A stretch of 64,000 nt of DNA, from assembly GCF_020687385.1 (NCBI RefSeq), contig NZ_JAJEQM010000001.1, positions 1-64,000 on the forward strand, given 5' to 3'. Numbering within the stretch: position 1 is the stretch's first letter; every line of letters starts with the position of its first letter. Below the pieces are notes generated by a model, which was not told the origin of the DNA, did no database searches, and saw only the letters and a program-made list of their open reading frames with translations. Positions 48,123 to 56,949 of this stretch are shown here, piece by piece. Origin of the DNA: Hominilimicola fabiformis (GTDB lineage: Bacteria; Bacillota; Clostridia; UBA1381). A program made the position numbers and the translations under genes.

Positions 48123-48233
48123 ATGAAACAAAAATTAAAAACAATAGGAACATTTTTAATATACCTTGCAATGTTCATTTTAATATGTATATTCTTTACC
48201 GGTCACGGTACATTTATATATGAGGCATTTTAA
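48123..48233 (+). CDS. DltX-like acylation microprotein (36 residues)
   Basis: The peptide starts MKQKLKTIGTF, contains one membrane helix (LIYLAMFILICIFF) and ends GTFIYEAF followed by TAA. DltX proteins of dlt operons are single-helix peptides of about 40-50 residues that end in FIYxxF, whose tyrosine is reported to accept the acyl group from the MBOAT. Size, topology and C-terminus all agree. GGAAGGA lies 7 bases before ATG 48123. A longer reading frame from 48015 runs through the palindromic insert and is not credible. The next gene's ribosome site overlaps its stop codon. Confidence 0.8.
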   Translation: MKQKLKTIGTFLIYLAMFILICIFFTGHGTFIYEAF

Positions 48234-48246
48234 AAGGAGAAAGTTT

Positions 48247-51144
48247 ATGAAAAAACTTATACCAATATTTCTTGCAGTGCTTTGTCTTACGGCGTGCGGA
48301 AATGAACAGGTAAAAAATCCCGATACATTGTCTACAGCGGTAATTTCGTCCTCGGACAGTGTTACGGCAAAAAACACTTTAAACAGTTTAAATGAATCAA
48401 CCGTTGCAACATTGACCGCCGATAAAATCGACGCGTCAAACATCGGTGATTTGTCGGATTATGATGTTTTGTACATTGATAAAAGCGTTGTTGAAACAGG
48501 CGGTTTTAATGCAAGTGCAGTTGAGGAATATGTATCAAACGGCGGAAGTGTTTTCCTTGACAATGATGTGTATAACGTATTTGATAAGGACTTTATCGGT
48601 GCGGAGGACTTTGTAACGATTGATTCTTGTCCGGTTGATATGATTTATCCCGAGAACAGCGATAAAGGAATAAAGAAAATTCAGTCGCTTTTGTCTGATT
48701 TTTCGATGTTGTACAGAAATTATGCCGATTATAATGATGTGCTTGTAAATCAAAATTACGGAGTCGGCGTTGTTCCGTCAACAGCGGAATGTATTGCGTC
48801 AAAGGATAATGTGGGAATTTATACGGTAAATCAGTACGGAAACGGTTATGTGTTCTTCACCAATCCGCTTTTACCAAATTCATTTTCCGTAAACAATCTT
48901 TCTCCCGATGATACCGGCGAATACCTTTCAGCAACAACGGTCGGTGCAAATAAATTGCTCAGAGATTATTTTGCGGAATTTGTTTCGCTTAAAAATTACG
49001 GATATGCCGTTGAACACGTTTTGGGCAGCTTTGCAAAGCCTGTTGCCTCGTGGGAGCTTCACTATGAGGATATTACGGGTATAGATAACGGCTCGGCGGA
49101 AATTTTTGAGGAAATGTGTGAAAGATACGGTCAAGTACCGTCATTCACGCTTGCAAGAAATCCGTATATTTGGTTCAGACGTGCCGAAAGTGTGACGTAT
49201 GCACTGAATAATAACGGTCAATTTGCAATGGATCCGTATGAAAATGCGTATTCATCGGGAACGCACTTTGTAACCGCAAAGGAATGGCTGTCACTTGATT
49301 ATGACGATAACACAATCAGCTATTTTGAGGACAGCCACGATTATATAAAACGTGCTTATCCGTGTCCGACGGACTTTAACGGTGACGGCAAGATGGACTT
49401 GATTTGCGGAAGTGCGGACGGAAAACTGTACTATTTCGAGGGTACGGGAATGAAATCGAATTACGAACTTGACGTTGCGACTATGTTTACCGATATGGAC
49501 GGAAATCAAATTTCGGTCGGTGCATATTCATCACCTACAACTGCCGATATTGATAATGACGGTGTTGATGAAATAATTACAGGTGATGAAAACGGAAGTA
49601 TCCATTGCTTTAAAAGATCTGACGGTATGGTGCTTGACGATCAAGGCATCATTCTTGAAACAGGACTTACCGACGCAATGCCGTCAATCGATGATTTGAA
49701 CGGTGACGGCGTGCTTGATATGGCGGTCGGCTCACGAAACGGCGAAATGAGAATATATTACGGCGATATGGGTGAGTACAGTGTTTTGTTTAATGCTTAC
49801 GAAACCGTTGATACAGGTCAAAGTTGGTGTTCGCCTTGTATAGCCGACGCAGACGGTGACGGCGTGAATGAGCTTTACGCAGGTACGTTTGAGGGATATA
49901 TCGCGAAGTTTGAAAATAATGTTTTTAACGGTTATATTGAAGGCAATGAAAGCAATTATAAGGGTAATAATAATCTGAAATTCGGTGCGAACAGTGTACC
50001 GCGATTTTATGATATTGACGGTGACGGCAACAAAGATTTGGTTGTCGGCTCACTTGAATACGGTATGGCTGTGCCTATAGACAGCGATTATTTTCCGTAT
50101 CGTGAAAAATTGCAGAAACAGCTTGACGGCTTTAAGGACAGAGGAATCTATGTCGGTGTACACGCACTTTCAAATGAATATGCCGACAGTACGCATGACC
50201 AAAGGGAGCTTGAATATCAGAAAAATGCGTTTGAGTCATACGGACTTCCATGGATAGGCAGTGGTGTAAATCAGCATACATGGAGAACAAGTAAAATCGG
50301 TTATGACACGCATTTTGATAATATGAGCGGTTATGACGGAACATACAAGAGTCAGTTTGATGCGGGACTTTATTGGAACAGCGGTTCGCAGACTCCGAAC
50401 AGTATCGCTGTACCGGAAGTAAGCGCGGAAAATTCAATTCTTGTTCCGTTCTATCTCGATAACGGTCAGCTTATGCTTCAACCGTCAAATACACCGAACG
50501 GAAACAGCGAATTTTCGGCGATTTCCGCAAAGTATGAAGTGCCTATTCTTTTCTACAATCACTGCGATTACGTTTACCGTGAGCAAGACAGCGAGGAGGA
50601 GAAGATTAAAAAGGTTGATACGCTTGTAGATGATTACGGCTATAATTTCGTACAGGAAAATCAGCTTGCAAAGATGACTGCGGCGGCATATAACAGCAGG
50701 GTCAGTGCAAAGTGGGATAATGATACTTTGTATTTGTCGGCGGCGGCAAAAAATGAGGATATTCCGCTGTATGATAAGAATTATCAAAATTCTACCGGCG
50801 TAAAAGTGATTTTTGCCGACGGTGTTACGGTTGATGAATTTAATATAGACGCAAGTGTTGCATATAAAAAAGATAACTGCATTTATACGTCACTTGATAA
50901 AGGCGTAAAGATTTCAAAGAACGGTGAAAATAAAGATATAAATATCACTTCGGTGAATGTACCTGCAAAAATTTCAAAGAATGATAATGGTGCAACGATT
51001 AAATTCTGTGACGGCGGTATGATGACTGTTGAAGTTGCCGGTAATGCGCGTACAACGTCAAAAGGCTGGGAAACAACTCAACAAGAGGGTAAAACACTGT
51101 TTAGAAAATACGGAAAAGCAGAAACTTTGAAAATAACAAAATAA
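48247..51144 (+). CDS. FG-GAP/VCBS beta-propeller lipoprotein with deacetylase-like C-terminal region
   Basis: The protein has 965 residues. Its lipoprotein signal has LTACG (cysteine about residue 18). Residues 25-270 resemble a glutamine-amidotransferase-like fold (YDVLYIDKS, GGSVFLDN, YGNGYVFFTNPLL). A beta-propeller follows with at least five calcium-type loops (DFNGDGKMDL, DIDNDGVDEI, DLNGDGVLDM, DADGDGVNEL, DIDGDGNKDL). Residues about 610-800 resemble a polysaccharide-deacetylase-type barrel (GIYVGVHALSNEY, VPILFYNHCDYVY). It is co-transcribed with the acylation genes and sits outside the cell. It may bind, present or modify the polymer being acylated. Role inferred. Confidence 0.6.
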   Translation: MKKLIPIFLAVLCLTACGNEQVKNPDTLSTAVISSSDSVTAKNTLNSLNESTVATLTADKIDASNIGDLSDYDVLYIDKSVVETGGFNASAVEEYVSNGGSVFLDNDVYNVFDKDFIGAEDFVTIDSCPVDMIYPENSDKGIKKIQSLLSDFSMLYRNYADYNDVLVNQNYGVGVVPSTAECIASKDNVGIYTVNQYGNGYVFFTNPLLPNSFSVNNLSPDDTGEYLSATTVGANKLLRDYFAEFVSLKNYGYAVEHVLGSFAKPVASWELHYEDITGIDNGSAEIFEEMCERYGQVPSFTLARNPYIWFRRAESVTYALNNNGQFAMDPYENAYSSGTHFVTAKEWLSLDYDDNTISYFEDSHDYIKRAYPCPTDFNGDGKMDLICGSADGKLYYFEGTGMKSNYELDVATMFTDMDGNQISVGAYSSPTTADIDNDGVDEIITGDENGSIHCFKRSDGMVLDDQGIILETGLTDAMPSIDDLNGDGVLDMAVGSRNGEMRIYYGDMGEYSVLFNAYETVDTGQSWCSPCIADADGDGVNELYAGTFEGYIAKFENNVFNGYIEGNESNYKGNNNLKFGANSVPRFYDIDGDGNKDLVVGSLEYGMAVPIDSDYFPYREKLQKQLDGFKDRGIYVGVHALSNEYADSTHDQRELEYQKNAFESYGLPWIGSGVNQHTWRTSKIGYDTHFDNMSGYDGTYKSQFDAGLYWNSGSQTPNSIAVPEVSAENSILVPFYLDNGQLMLQPSNTPNGNSEFSAISAKYEVPILFYNHCDYVYREQDSEEEKIKKVDTLVDDYGYNFVQENQLAKMTAAAYNSRVSAKWDNDTLYLSAAAKNEDIPLYDKNYQNSTGVKVIFADGVTVDEFNIDASVAYKKDNCIYTSLDKGVKISKNGENKDINITSVNVPAKISKNDNGATIKFCDGGMMTVEVAGNARTTSKGWETTQQEGKTLFRKYGKAETLKITK

Positions 51145-51171
51145 AAAAGTGCCAAAAGGCACTTTTTTTAT
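51145..51171. terminator. bidirectional terminator
   Basis: AAAAAGTGCC-AAAA-GGCACTTTTT follows the lipoprotein stop codon directly. The A and T runs on both sides allow it to end both the acylation operon (plus) and the cobalamin/haem operon (minus). Confidence 0.88.
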
Positions 51172-51196
51172 ATGATTTTTAAAAATTAAGTCATTT

Positions 51197-51952
51197 TTAC
51201 TGTCCCCAAACATTTCTTAAATGCTCGGCGTACATATCTTGTATTTCTTTAATTTCGCCAAGTCCCGTAAGGTCACACTCGACATTGAAACCGTTATTTT
51301 CAAATTCTTCTTTCCATTCGACAGCCATATCATTTTTCGCGTGGTCGCCGCATACAAGCATAAACGGGAGTAGTGTTACATTCTTTATATCGGTTTTCAT
51401 TGCGTGGGAGATGACTGTTTCAAGGTCGGGAAAACCCTCAACAGTACCGACAAATACGTTGTTCATATCGGCATTTTTAAAGTGATAATCAAGGGCAGGG
51501 TAGGCGGCATTCGCAAAATGGTCGCTGCCGTGTCCCATAAAAACGTAAAGTCTGTTTTTGTCGGTAAGTCTGTGTTTGAAAATATCAACAATGTTGTAAT
51601 AGTCACTCGTTTCGGTAACAAGCGGACGAGAAATTCTGATTTTCATTTTGTCGTTAAATTTCTCAATCATTCTGCAAGCTTTGTCGTATTCAATACCGCA
51701 CATAATGTGAGTAGGGACACAAAAAATATCTGTGTAACCGCTTTTATATAATTTTTCAAGTGCTTCATCTACAGTATCAATTTCTATTCCGTCACGTTCA
51801 CGTAGCTTTTTAATAATCATACCGCTTGTAAATGCACGGAAAACATCTGTTTTAAATTCATATTTAAGCTTTTTTTCGACAGCACCGATTGTTTTTTCAA
51901 GCGTATCGCGGTGGCTTGTGCCAAAGCTTATGACAAGTATTGCAGTTTTCAT
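51197..51952 (-). CDS. cbiK: sirohydrochlorin cobaltochelatase CbiK
   Basis: The protein has 251 residues, the usual length. Metal-binding and catalytic histidines are in FMGHGSDH and CGDHAKNDM. CbiK puts Co2+ into sirohydrochlorin in the anaerobic cobalamin pathway. It is the last gene of the operon and overlaps sirC by 4 bases. Its final codons (W-G-Q-stop) contain a near copy of the dispersed GGGACACTAAA motif. Confidence 0.92.
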   Translation of the reverse strand: MKTAILVISFGTSHRDTLEKTIGAVEKKLKYEFKTDVFRAFTSGMIIKKLRERDGIEIDTVDEALEKLYKSGYTDIFCVPTHIMCGIEYDKACRMIEKFNDKMKIRISRPLVTETSDYYNIVDIFKHRLTDKNRLYVFMGHGSDHFANAAYPALDYHFKNADMNNVFVGTVEGFPDLETVISHAMKTDIKNVTLLPFMLVCGDHAKNDMAVEWKEEFENNGFNVECDLTGLGEIKEIQDMYAEHLRNVWGQ

Positions 51953-52536
51953 ATTTTCTCCTTTATTTTCTGTTCATATAATTCTAAACTTTCTTTTGCA
52001 ATTTCGAGCATTTCATCGGAAACCATAAAATTTAATATTTCTTTTTTAGTGTCCCTGCTTTCGCTTATTAAAATACTTCTGTATTTCTCTATTATAGGTA
52101 AAATGCTTGCGTAAAATTCTAAATCGTTTGATTTAATTTGGCTGATTTTTTTCGCAAGTGCCGGTGATTTGCCGTTTGTCGAAACAGAAATCGTTATGTC
52201 ATCGTAGTTTTTTGATGACGGTAATATAAAATCGGAATGCTCTGTGTCATCAGATAGGGACACTAAAATGTTGCGCTTTTTTGCGTCATTGTAAATCGTT
52301 TGATTTACTTCTTTGTTGTCTGTTGCGGCTATGACAAGAAAAGAATTTTCTATGTCACTTGAGGAATATTCTTTTTCAAGTCGTTTGACGTTTGGAAATC
52401 CGTCTTTAAAAACAGGACTTACTGCAGTTACGTCTGCACCGTATTTTAAAAGCGTTTTAACCTTTCTTTCCGCAACATTTCCACCGCCTGCAACGGTACA
52501 TTTTCTTCCGCGTATATTCAGCATTATCGGAAACAT
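51949..52536 (-). CDS. sirC: precorrin-2 dehydrogenase (SirC/Met8-like)
   Basis: The protein has about 195 residues. The NAD-binding motif is VAGGGNVAERKV, followed by VSLSDDTEHSDFILPS, typical of precorrin-2 dehydrogenases that make sirohydrochlorin. It lacks the methyltransferase domain of CysG. An earlier ATG at 52554 is open, but GGAGG lies just before ATG 52536, which overlaps the hemB stop. The gene holds two copies of the GGGACACTAAA motif, one in each orientation. Confidence 0.88.
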   Translation of the reverse strand: MFPIMLNIRGRKCTVAGGGNVAERKVKTLLKYGADVTAVSPVFKDGFPNVKRLEKEYSSSDIENSFLVIAATDNKEVNQTIYNDAKKRNILVSLSDDTEHSDFILPSSKNYDDITISVSTNGKSPALAKKISQIKSNDLEFYASILPIIEKYRSILISESRDTKKEILNFMVSDEMLEIAKESLELYEQKIKEKI

Positions 52537-53498
52537 CAGTTTTCCTCCAACCACTTTGCAGCCTCGACCGCGTAGTAGGTTATAAGCATTTTTGCACCGG
52601 CACGTTTCATTGCGGTAAGGCTTTCAAGGACGATTGACTTTTCATCAATCCAACCGTTTTGTGCGGCGGCTTTAATCATTGAGTATTCACCGCTTACATG
52701 ATATATTGCAAGAGGGACACTAAAAGTATCGCTGACCGTTTTTGCAATGTCAAGATACGGCATACCGGGTTTCACCATGATTATGTCCGCACCTTCGTCA
52801 ATGTCAAGCTGTGTTTCGATAATTGCCTCTTTTTTATTTCTGAAATCCATTTGATAACTTTTTCTGTCCCCAAACGACGGAGCACTGTCAGCTGCGTCGC
52901 GGAACGGTCCGTAAAATGATGATGAATATTTGACGCTGTATGCCATTATAAGTACGTCCTCAAAGCGGTTTTCGTCAAGTGCCTGACGTATTGCACCTAC
53001 TCGTCCGTCCATCATATCCGACGGTGCAACAATATCCGCACCTGCTTTTGCACAAGCCACCGACGCTTTTGCTAAAAGCGGTAAAGTCTTGTCGTTGACG
53101 ATACAGTCGTGTTCAATAACACCGCAGTGACCATGCGAAGTGTACTCGCAAAGACAAATATCGGCAATTACGATTAAATCGGGATACAGTTCTTTTGTAA
53201 GGCGGATTGCACGTTGAACAATGCCAAATTCATTGTATGCCTCACTGCCGAATTCATCTTTTGTTTTCGGAATACCGAAGTAAAGCACCGCACCGACACC
53301 TGCCGAAACCACTTCATCAAGTGCGGACGGCAGGTCGGTAAGCGAGTATCGCTTGATGTTCGGCATTGACGGAATATCTTCTGTTTCGCCGTCAATTATG
53401 AACATCGGATATATTAAGTCTGTTTTGTCAATCGAAGTTTCGTGTACAAGGTCGCGAATTTGTTTTGTCACACGAAGTCGTCTTGGTCGTCTGATCAT
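52536..53498 (-). CDS. hemB: porphobilinogen synthase (ALA dehydratase)
   Basis: The protein has 320 residues. Zinc-type cysteines are in CLCEYTSHGHCG, and the Schiff-base lysines in YSVKYSSSFYGPFR and IMVKPGMPYLD. It condenses two 5-aminolevulinates to porphobilinogen. It overlaps cobA/hemD by 4 bases, consistent with coupled translation. It contains one exact and one weak copy of the dispersed motif. Confidence 0.96.
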   Translation of the reverse strand: MIRRPRRLRVTKQIRDLVHETSIDKTDLIYPMFIIDGETEDIPSMPNIKRYSLTDLPSALDEVVSAGVGAVLYFGIPKTKDEFGSEAYNEFGIVQRAIRLTKELYPDLIVIADICLCEYTSHGHCGVIEHDCIVNDKTLPLLAKASVACAKAGADIVAPSDMMDGRVGAIRQALDENRFEDVLIMAYSVKYSSSFYGPFRDAADSAPSFGDRKSYQMDFRNKKEAIIETQLDIDEGADIIMVKPGMPYLDIAKTVSDTFSVPLAIYHVSGEYSMIKAAAQNGWIDEKSIVLESLTAMKRAGAKMLITYYAVEAAKWLEEN

Positions 53499-54928
53499 TT
53501 AGTGTCCCTCCTGATACAGTCGATAATGCTTTCTGCGGTTGCATTGTCGGCTGTTTTATAAATTTTAAGCCCGCATTTTTCGGCGGATTTTGTTGTTTCG
53601 TTTCCTATTGAAATCAGCTTTACATTTGATGTGTCTGCCATTTCGGAAAATGCCTTTGCGGCAGAACCGCTTGATAATATGACATAGTCAGTATCGTTTA
53701 GACATAAATTCAAAAGTTCCTGTTTTGAGTTGTCGGTTTCTGTTCTGTAAAGGTGCATATCGGTGAAATTAACATTATTTTCACTTAAAATATTCGGTAT
53801 GGTGCTTACACCGTTTTCGGCTCGAATTAAAAGAATATTGTCGTTTTTGCTGCACTTTTCGCACATTAGGCGAGCAAGCTCAAGTCCCGAATGAATTTGA
53901 GGAACCATGTCGGCATATATGCCGTAACTTTCAAGTGCGTCGGCTGTTTTTTTCCCGACAACAGCGAATTTAGTGTCCCTTAAAGTGCGTATATCGGTTT
54001 TTGATTTTTGTAAATATTCAAAAAATATTTTAACACCGTTTGCACTTGTAAATACTATATGTGAAAAGTGTGCTATATCCGCTTTTGAAAACAAGTCGAA
54101 ATTAATCGGAACTGTTTTGATTAAAGGAAGCTCCGTTATGTCAAAATCGGTCGCCGCATTTTTTATGCTTTTGTTCATTAACGGTGTTGCGGTTGTGAGT
54201 ATTTTTGTATTTTTTTGTTTAAACCAATCTTGCTTTAAATTCACCACATCACCGACAAGAATTATCGCCGGAGAAGTCATTTGTTTTGCCAATGCAGATA
54301 AATTATTTAGTGTCCCCGTAACACATTTTTGACGCGGCGTTGTGCCGCTTGAAATTACGGCAACAGGTGTATTTTCCGATTTACCGTTTTCAATAAGCTT
54401 ATTGCTTATATTTTCGGCAGACGAAAGCCCCATAAGAAAAACAAGCGTTCCGCTGAGTTTTGCAAGTGCGCTGTAATTAACCGTTTCATTTCCGACTTTT
54501 TCGTGACCTGTTATAACGTGAAATGAAGTTGCAACTCCGCGGTGAGTGACTGGAATACTGCAATATTCGGCGGCACTGTAACAAGAAGAAATACCGGGTA
54601 CAATTTCGTAGTCAATATTATTTTCGATCAGCGCGATAATTTCTTCACCTCCGCGACCGAAAATAAACGGATCGCCGCCTTTCAGACGTACAACATTTCC
54701 TAAACGGCTGTGTTCAACAAGGGTTTTGTTGATTTCCTCCTGTACCATGTGATGATTGCCTGCGATTTTTCCGGCATAAATCAATTTACAGTCGTTTTTT
54801 GCATAGCTCAATAAAGTCGGATTTGCAAGGTGGTCGTAAATTATGACGTCCGCTTTTTTTATACATTCAAGACCTTTCTGCGTGATTAATCCGCTGTCAC
54901 CGGGGCCTGCACCTACAAGATATACCAT
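53495..54928 (-). CDS. cobA: fused uroporphyrinogen-III methyltransferase/synthase (CobA-HemD)
   Basis: The protein has 477 residues. The N-terminal half (1-245) is SUMT, with MVYLVGAGPGDSGLIT, RLKGGDPFIFGRGGEE and GISSCYSAAEYCSIPVTHRG. The C-terminal half (about 255-475) is uroporphyrinogen-III synthase (HIVFTSANGVKIFFEYL, VILSSGSAAKAF). It closes hydroxymethylbilane to uroporphyrinogen III and methylates it to precorrin-2. This fusion is common in Clostridia. AAGGAG lies before the start. One motif copy spans the stop codon and two lie inside. Confidence 0.93.
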   Translation of the reverse strand: MVYLVGAGPGDSGLITQKGLECIKKADVIIYDHLANPTLLSYAKNDCKLIYAGKIAGNHHMVQEEINKTLVEHSRLGNVVRLKGGDPFIFGRGGEEIIALIENNIDYEIVPGISSCYSAAEYCSIPVTHRGVATSFHVITGHEKVGNETVNYSALAKLSGTLVFLMGLSSAENISNKLIENGKSENTPVAVISSGTTPRQKCVTGTLNNLSALAKQMTSPAIILVGDVVNLKQDWFKQKNTKILTTATPLMNKSIKNAATDFDITELPLIKTVPINFDLFSKADIAHFSHIVFTSANGVKIFFEYLQKSKTDIRTLRDTKFAVVGKKTADALESYGIYADMVPQIHSGLELARLMCEKCSKNDNILLIRAENGVSTIPNILSENNVNFTDMHLYRTETDNSKQELLNLCLNDTDYVILSSGSAAKAFSEMADTSNVKLISIGNETTKSAEKCGLKIYKTADNATAESIIDCIRRDTK

Positions 54929-54933
54929 TTGAT

Positions 54934-55800
54934 TTACTCCTTAATTTTATCAAGCGTTATTTCAGCCATTTTTTTGCCGAGTAATATCGGATCGTTTCCG
55001 AACATTTCAAGATAAATTTCTTTGTCGTTTTCTTTGAAAAACGTACACATTTTAATTTCTTTACCGTTAAATTCAGCCGACGCACCGCACGGTGCATGAC
55101 AGCCACCGCCTGTGTACTGCAAAAATGCGCGTTCGCATTTTAATTCGGTCATTGCGACTTTATCATTTATCGCCTGTGCGTATTTATCGGCTTTGCCGAC
55201 GACAGTTTCAATGGCAAGAATACCCTGACCTGCGGCGCATATGAAATTATCGCCGAGATTTTCGATTTTAACGTCGGAAACGGCAAGACGGTTTATTGCG
55301 GCACGAGCCATAATAACCGCATCGTATTCACCGTTTTTGACTTTTTCAAGACGAGTGCCGATATTACCTCTGATTGGCTTAAAAACAGCGTTCGGGAACA
55401 GTTTTTCAGCCTGTGACTGGCGTCTTGCACTGCCTGTACCGATTATTTTTATATCGGATAATTCAGTGTCTCCAAAATGAACAAGCACATCACTTCTGTC
55501 GTCGCGAAGAAGTGCGGCACTTATCGTAAGACCGTTGCAAATTTCTGTCGGCATATCCTTTGCACTATGCACCGCCATATCTATTTCACCGCTTAAAAGT
55601 GCGGTTTCGATTTCTTTTATAAAAACACCTTTTCCGCCGAAACTTTGGAGCGACTTATCAAGCTGACGGTCACCCTTTGTTGAAATGCCGACAATTTCAA
55701 AAGTGTCGTTTGGAAAATGCTCTTTCAATTTTTTGATTACAGCCTCTGTTTGCTTGATTGCAAGCTGGCTTTTTCTTGAGCCGATTTTTATTATACTCAC
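54934..55800 (-). CDS. hemC: hydroxymethylbilane synthase
   Basis: The protein has 288 residues, somewhat short. Markers are IKIGSRKSQLAIKQTE at the start, the ALLSGEIDMAVHSAKDMPTE segment, and the dipyrromethane cofactor cysteine in GGGCHAPCGA. It polymerizes four porphobilinogens. It overlaps hemA by 4 bases and precedes cobA/hemD by 5. Confidence 0.95.
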   Translation of the reverse strand: MSIIKIGSRKSQLAIKQTEAVIKKLKEHFPNDTFEIVGISTKGDRQLDKSLQSFGGKGVFIKEIETALLSGEIDMAVHSAKDMPTEICNGLTISAALLRDDRSDVLVHFGDTELSDIKIIGTGSARRQSQAEKLFPNAVFKPIRGNIGTRLEKVKNGEYDAVIMARAAINRLAVSDVKIENLGDNFICAAGQGILAIETVVGKADKYAQAINDKVAMTELKCERAFLQYTGGGCHAPCGASAEFNGKEIKMCTFFKENDKEIYLEMFGNDPILLGKKMAEITLDKIKE

Positions 55801-56930
55801 GTTAATTTCTCCCTAAGCAAAATAATAAATTCACTGAATTTTGCATAATTGTTGTCTGATTTCAGATTATATATTTTATGGCGAAAAGTGTTCTTTTCGC
55901 TCTCGTTTTCAATTTTATTCTCTGCCGATTTGAATAATGTTTCGCTTTCGGAAAAAAGTTTCCATATACGAAATTCATCAATATATTTTTGAAGAATTTT
56001 TTCGGCTTTCATAATTTCCTGTTGTTTAATTCTGTTGTTATTGTCCGCGATTTCGGTTAAATCGTCAATATTTTTGTAAACTGTGTATTCATCCTCGAAT
56101 ATCTCAATGTCACGAGGTACTGCAAGGTCGATAAAAACTCGCTTTTTACAAGTCTTTATTGCGTTTTTTGTTCTGCTTTTTTCAAGTACGATATGCGGAC
56201 TGGATGTGGCACTGATTACGGCGTCATACATATCAAGATTATCATAACGCTTGTCGTAATCAACGGTAATCGCACCGTCAATGTGGTTTATAATGCCGTC
56301 ATGCGTACGCGAAGTGGCATAAATATTTACACCGTCAAGGGACAGTAAATCTTTAAGAACGATAGAGCCTGTTTTTCCGCTTGCACCGATAATTAATATG
56401 TTTTTGTTATTTAGTGTCCCCAAAATATTTTGACACTGTTTTATTGCAATAGTTGCCGCGGAAACAGGAGTTTTCGATAAAAGCGTTTCCGTTTTAACTT
56501 TTTTTGCACCCGTTACGGAAATACGGAAAAGTGTGTTGAGATATTTTCCGCAACACAAATGTTCTTTTGCAAATTCGTGCGCGTCTTTAACCTGACCTAA
56601 AATCTGATCCTCACCGAGAATCATGGATTTAAGCCCCGACGCGGTAAGTGCAAGATGACGCGAACAATCGTCGCCCTCATATATGCTTATGTACTTTTTA
56701 ACAAATTCATCGGTTAGGGACACTAAACAGTCAATGAATTTATCTTTCATATTATACCCCGCAAGATAAAATTCACAACGGTTGCAAGTGGACAAAAGCA
56801 CACATTCTTCAGCGATATTCTGTTTTATATACTTTAAAATTTCAGCCTGTTTTTTCTTTGTAAAAGATACTTTCTCACGAATTGATATTGGAGTATTTTC
56901 GTGGCTGATACTCACTGCAAGCAGTTCCAT
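55797..56930 (-). CDS. hemA: glutamyl-tRNA reductase
   Basis: The protein has 377 residues. The nucleophile cysteine is in LLSTCNRCEFYL, the histidine region is SRHLALTASGLKSMILGEDQILGQVKDA, and the NADPH fold has IIGASGKTG. It starts the C5 tetrapyrrole pathway from glutamyl-tRNA; hemL, divergent at 60705, completes ALA synthesis. It is shorter at the C-terminus than typical HemA (about 420). It contains two exact copies of the dispersed motif in opposite orientations. Confidence 0.93.
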   Translation of the reverse strand: MELLAVSISHENTPISIREKVSFTKKKQAEILKYIKQNIAEECVLLSTCNRCEFYLAGYNMKDKFIDCLVSLTDEFVKKYISIYEGDDCSRHLALTASGLKSMILGEDQILGQVKDAHEFAKEHLCCGKYLNTLFRISVTGAKKVKTETLLSKTPVSAATIAIKQCQNILGTLNNKNILIIGASGKTGSIVLKDLLSLDGVNIYATSRTHDGIINHIDGAITVDYDKRYDNLDMYDAVISATSSPHIVLEKSRTKNAIKTCKKRVFIDLAVPRDIEIFEDEYTVYKNIDDLTEIADNNNRIKQQEIMKAEKILQKYIDEFRIWKLFSESETLFKSAENKIENESEKNTFRHKIYNLKSDNNYAKFSEFIILLREKLT

Positions 56931-56949
56931 TATCCCATAACCTTTCTGA

